DNA from: Chloroflexota bacterium
Lineage (GTDB): Bacteria; Chloroflexota; Anaerolineae; UBA2200; JACIWT01
Direction of reading: 5' to 3'
DNA length: 64,000 bases
NCBI GenBank assembly: GCA_014360825.1
Contig: JACIWT010000002.1
Span: 202,237-266,236, forward strand
This document shows, piece by piece, positions 63,188 through 64,000 of this stretch (within the stretch, counting starts at the first letter, position 1; the number at the start of each line of letters is the position of its first letter). A program made the translations under genes and the position numbers. A model generated the notes under the pieces. That model was not told the origin of the DNA, searched no databases, and worked only from the letters and a program-made list of their open reading frames with translations.

Positions 63188-63953
63188 CTGGTTTCCCTCG
63201 ATCCCGTGCAGGGCCCGGTAGGAACGTCAGGATCATCGTGGCCGAAAAATCAGTACAAATTCTCTTCACAAATCCTCTTACATCATAACCGAAGCCGCCG
63301 AAAAGGTCAAGAGGAAGTGTCGGCGTCGCCCCCGGCGGTGCCCCACAGTCCTTCAAACTCCAGCAATAGCCATCCCAGGAATCAAGACATTTGTTGGAAT
63401 CGCAAACATCGGCCGCCTTAACACAAACTCCTGGTGAATCACAAGTCCCGTTGCTGCAGGAACTGGTAGCGCCAGTCAGCCTTGCTCCCGACTGAACCGC
63501 CCCTGCCACCCGACAGCATTTCTTATAATGCGCCCCCGCCGTCCCGCAGGCCGAAAGATCCCCGGTACAAATACCGGGAGCGATGTCTCCATCCGCATCA
63601 TAATCACAGGATGCCCCTGGCCTATAACACTCATCACAGCGGTCAGCCGTATTACACGAAGCATACTCCCACTCCCATTTCCAAGAGTACCGCCTTTCGC
63701 TTCCGGTTCGGCAGCAAATCGGCCAGGCATAACTCCAGGCGGGTACAGCCCCACAATTTGAGGAACCACAACAAAATGCTGGGGGTTTATCCTCCTCGGG
63801 GCAGCAAGTTGGACGGCAACCCCCTTGGTCACTACAGGCAAGGTTGGCATTACAAACAGTGCCAGTACAAGTATTAGCAGCAGAAACCTGGTCAGGAAAG
63901 GCTAAGAAGCAGAAAAAGGCAACAAGACTGATTAAAAGAACCTTTCTTTTCAT
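63096..63953 (-). CDS. Cysteine-rich secreted protein, C-terminus doubtful
   Basis: The ORF encodes 285 residues from ATG 63953 (KRKVLLISLVAFFCFLAFPD), with a signal peptide ending about VSA. Residues 27-200 are extremely rich in Cys with short spacing such as PTCCPEEDKPPAFCCGSSNC. The pattern resembles secreted Cys-rich proteins but I recognise no named family. The last 30-40 codons run through the region upstream of the ECF ATPase and overlap its first 92 bases, which is unlikely for a true C-terminus. The DNA upstream of the ORF is very AT-rich compared with neighbouring genes. The ORF may be truncated, frameshifted, or joined to foreign sequence. Confidence 0.5.
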   Translation of the reverse strand: MKRKVLLISLVAFFCFLAFPDQVSAANTCTGTVCNANLACSDQGGCRPTCCPEEDKPPAFCCGSSNCGAVPAWSYAWPICCRTGSERRYSWKWEWEYASCNTADRCDECYRPGASCDYDADGDIAPGICTGDLSACGTAGAHYKKCCRVAGAVQSGARLTGATSSCSNGTCDSPGVCVKAADVCDSNKCLDSWDGYCWSLKDCGAPPGATPTLPLDLFGGFGYDVRGFVKRICTDFSATMILTFLPGPARDRGKPVGHRYTCCYCRESVLSLSHSPRPGHPGHLV

Positions 63954-64000
63954 AAATCTAAAATTCAAAATTTTTATTTGAAAGTTCTATCTCCTTTCCA

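Overview
The window is bacterial, dense, moderately GC-rich, and uses ATG, GTG and TTG starts behind clear Shine-Dalgarno sequences. The overall style suggests Chloroflexota (Anaerolineae-like): a nusA-ylxR-infB-rbfA-nrnA-truB-ribF cluster, a very long multi-GAF histidine kinase, HYR/SdrD-type secreted proteins, an ECF vitamin transporter and tungsten-type aldehyde:ferredoxin oxidoreductase. That taxonomy is inference, because no rRNA or marker phylogeny is available here.

Layout. (1) 1-8.8 kb, minus strand: a translation/RNA-processing operon read from a good promoter in front of nusA through rnpM (ylxR), infB, rbfA, nrnA, truB and ribF to rtcB, which is cut by the window edge. RibF carries a C-terminal archease domain, and archease is the known activator of RtcB, the next gene. 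(2) 8.9-11.2 kb, plus strand: a small EF-Tu-domain-2-like protein, an aldose-epimerase-like/AHSA1 fusion and a small membrane protein closed by a terminator. (3) 11.2-16 kb: a HicB-like/DinB fusion, a two-module FtsX-type permease, tRNA-Pro(CGG) and mazG. (4) 16-32.2 kb, minus strand: a 1.4-kb-residue secreted protein with a probable internal thioester domain and a six-bladed TolB-like propeller; then a response regulator, a 2029-residue hybrid-input histidine kinase with eight GAF domains, two methyltransferase-like genes, a GH3-family enzyme and a B12-binding radical SAM protein.

(5) 32.3-56.5 kb, plus strand: a catabolic island under a near-perfect sigma-70 promoter and a GntR/FadR-type regulator. 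It holds a DapA-family lyase, two proline-racemase-family 2-epimerases, a five-gene flavin/Fe-S dehydrogenase resembling D-hydroxyproline dehydrogenase, a branched-chain-type ABC importer, a frameshifted glutamate-1-semialdehyde-aminomutase-like enzyme, two-subunit aconitase X, an unrecognised cobalamin-binding enzyme, an IlvD/Edd dehydratase, an aldehyde:ferredoxin oxidoreductase, a MoaD-like protein, an SDR and an ornithine-cyclodeaminase-family reductase. I read it as import and degradation of hydroxyproline isomers. The 4-hydroxyproline branch (epimerase, dehydrogenase, DapA-family deaminase) would give 2-oxoglutarate semialdehyde, which the oxidoreductase could oxidise with ferredoxin. 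The 3-hydroxyproline branch would be aconitase X followed by pyrroline-2-carboxylate reductase. The cobalamin protein, aminomutase-like enzyme and IlvD homologue do not fit the known route and are the best candidates for something undescribed.

(6) 56.5-64 kb: a Ca2+-type P-type ATPase with its own promoter, a bidirectional terminator, a three-gene ECF transporter on the minus strand, and a cysteine-rich secreted ORF at the end whose tail runs into the ECF ATPase gene and may mark an assembly join.
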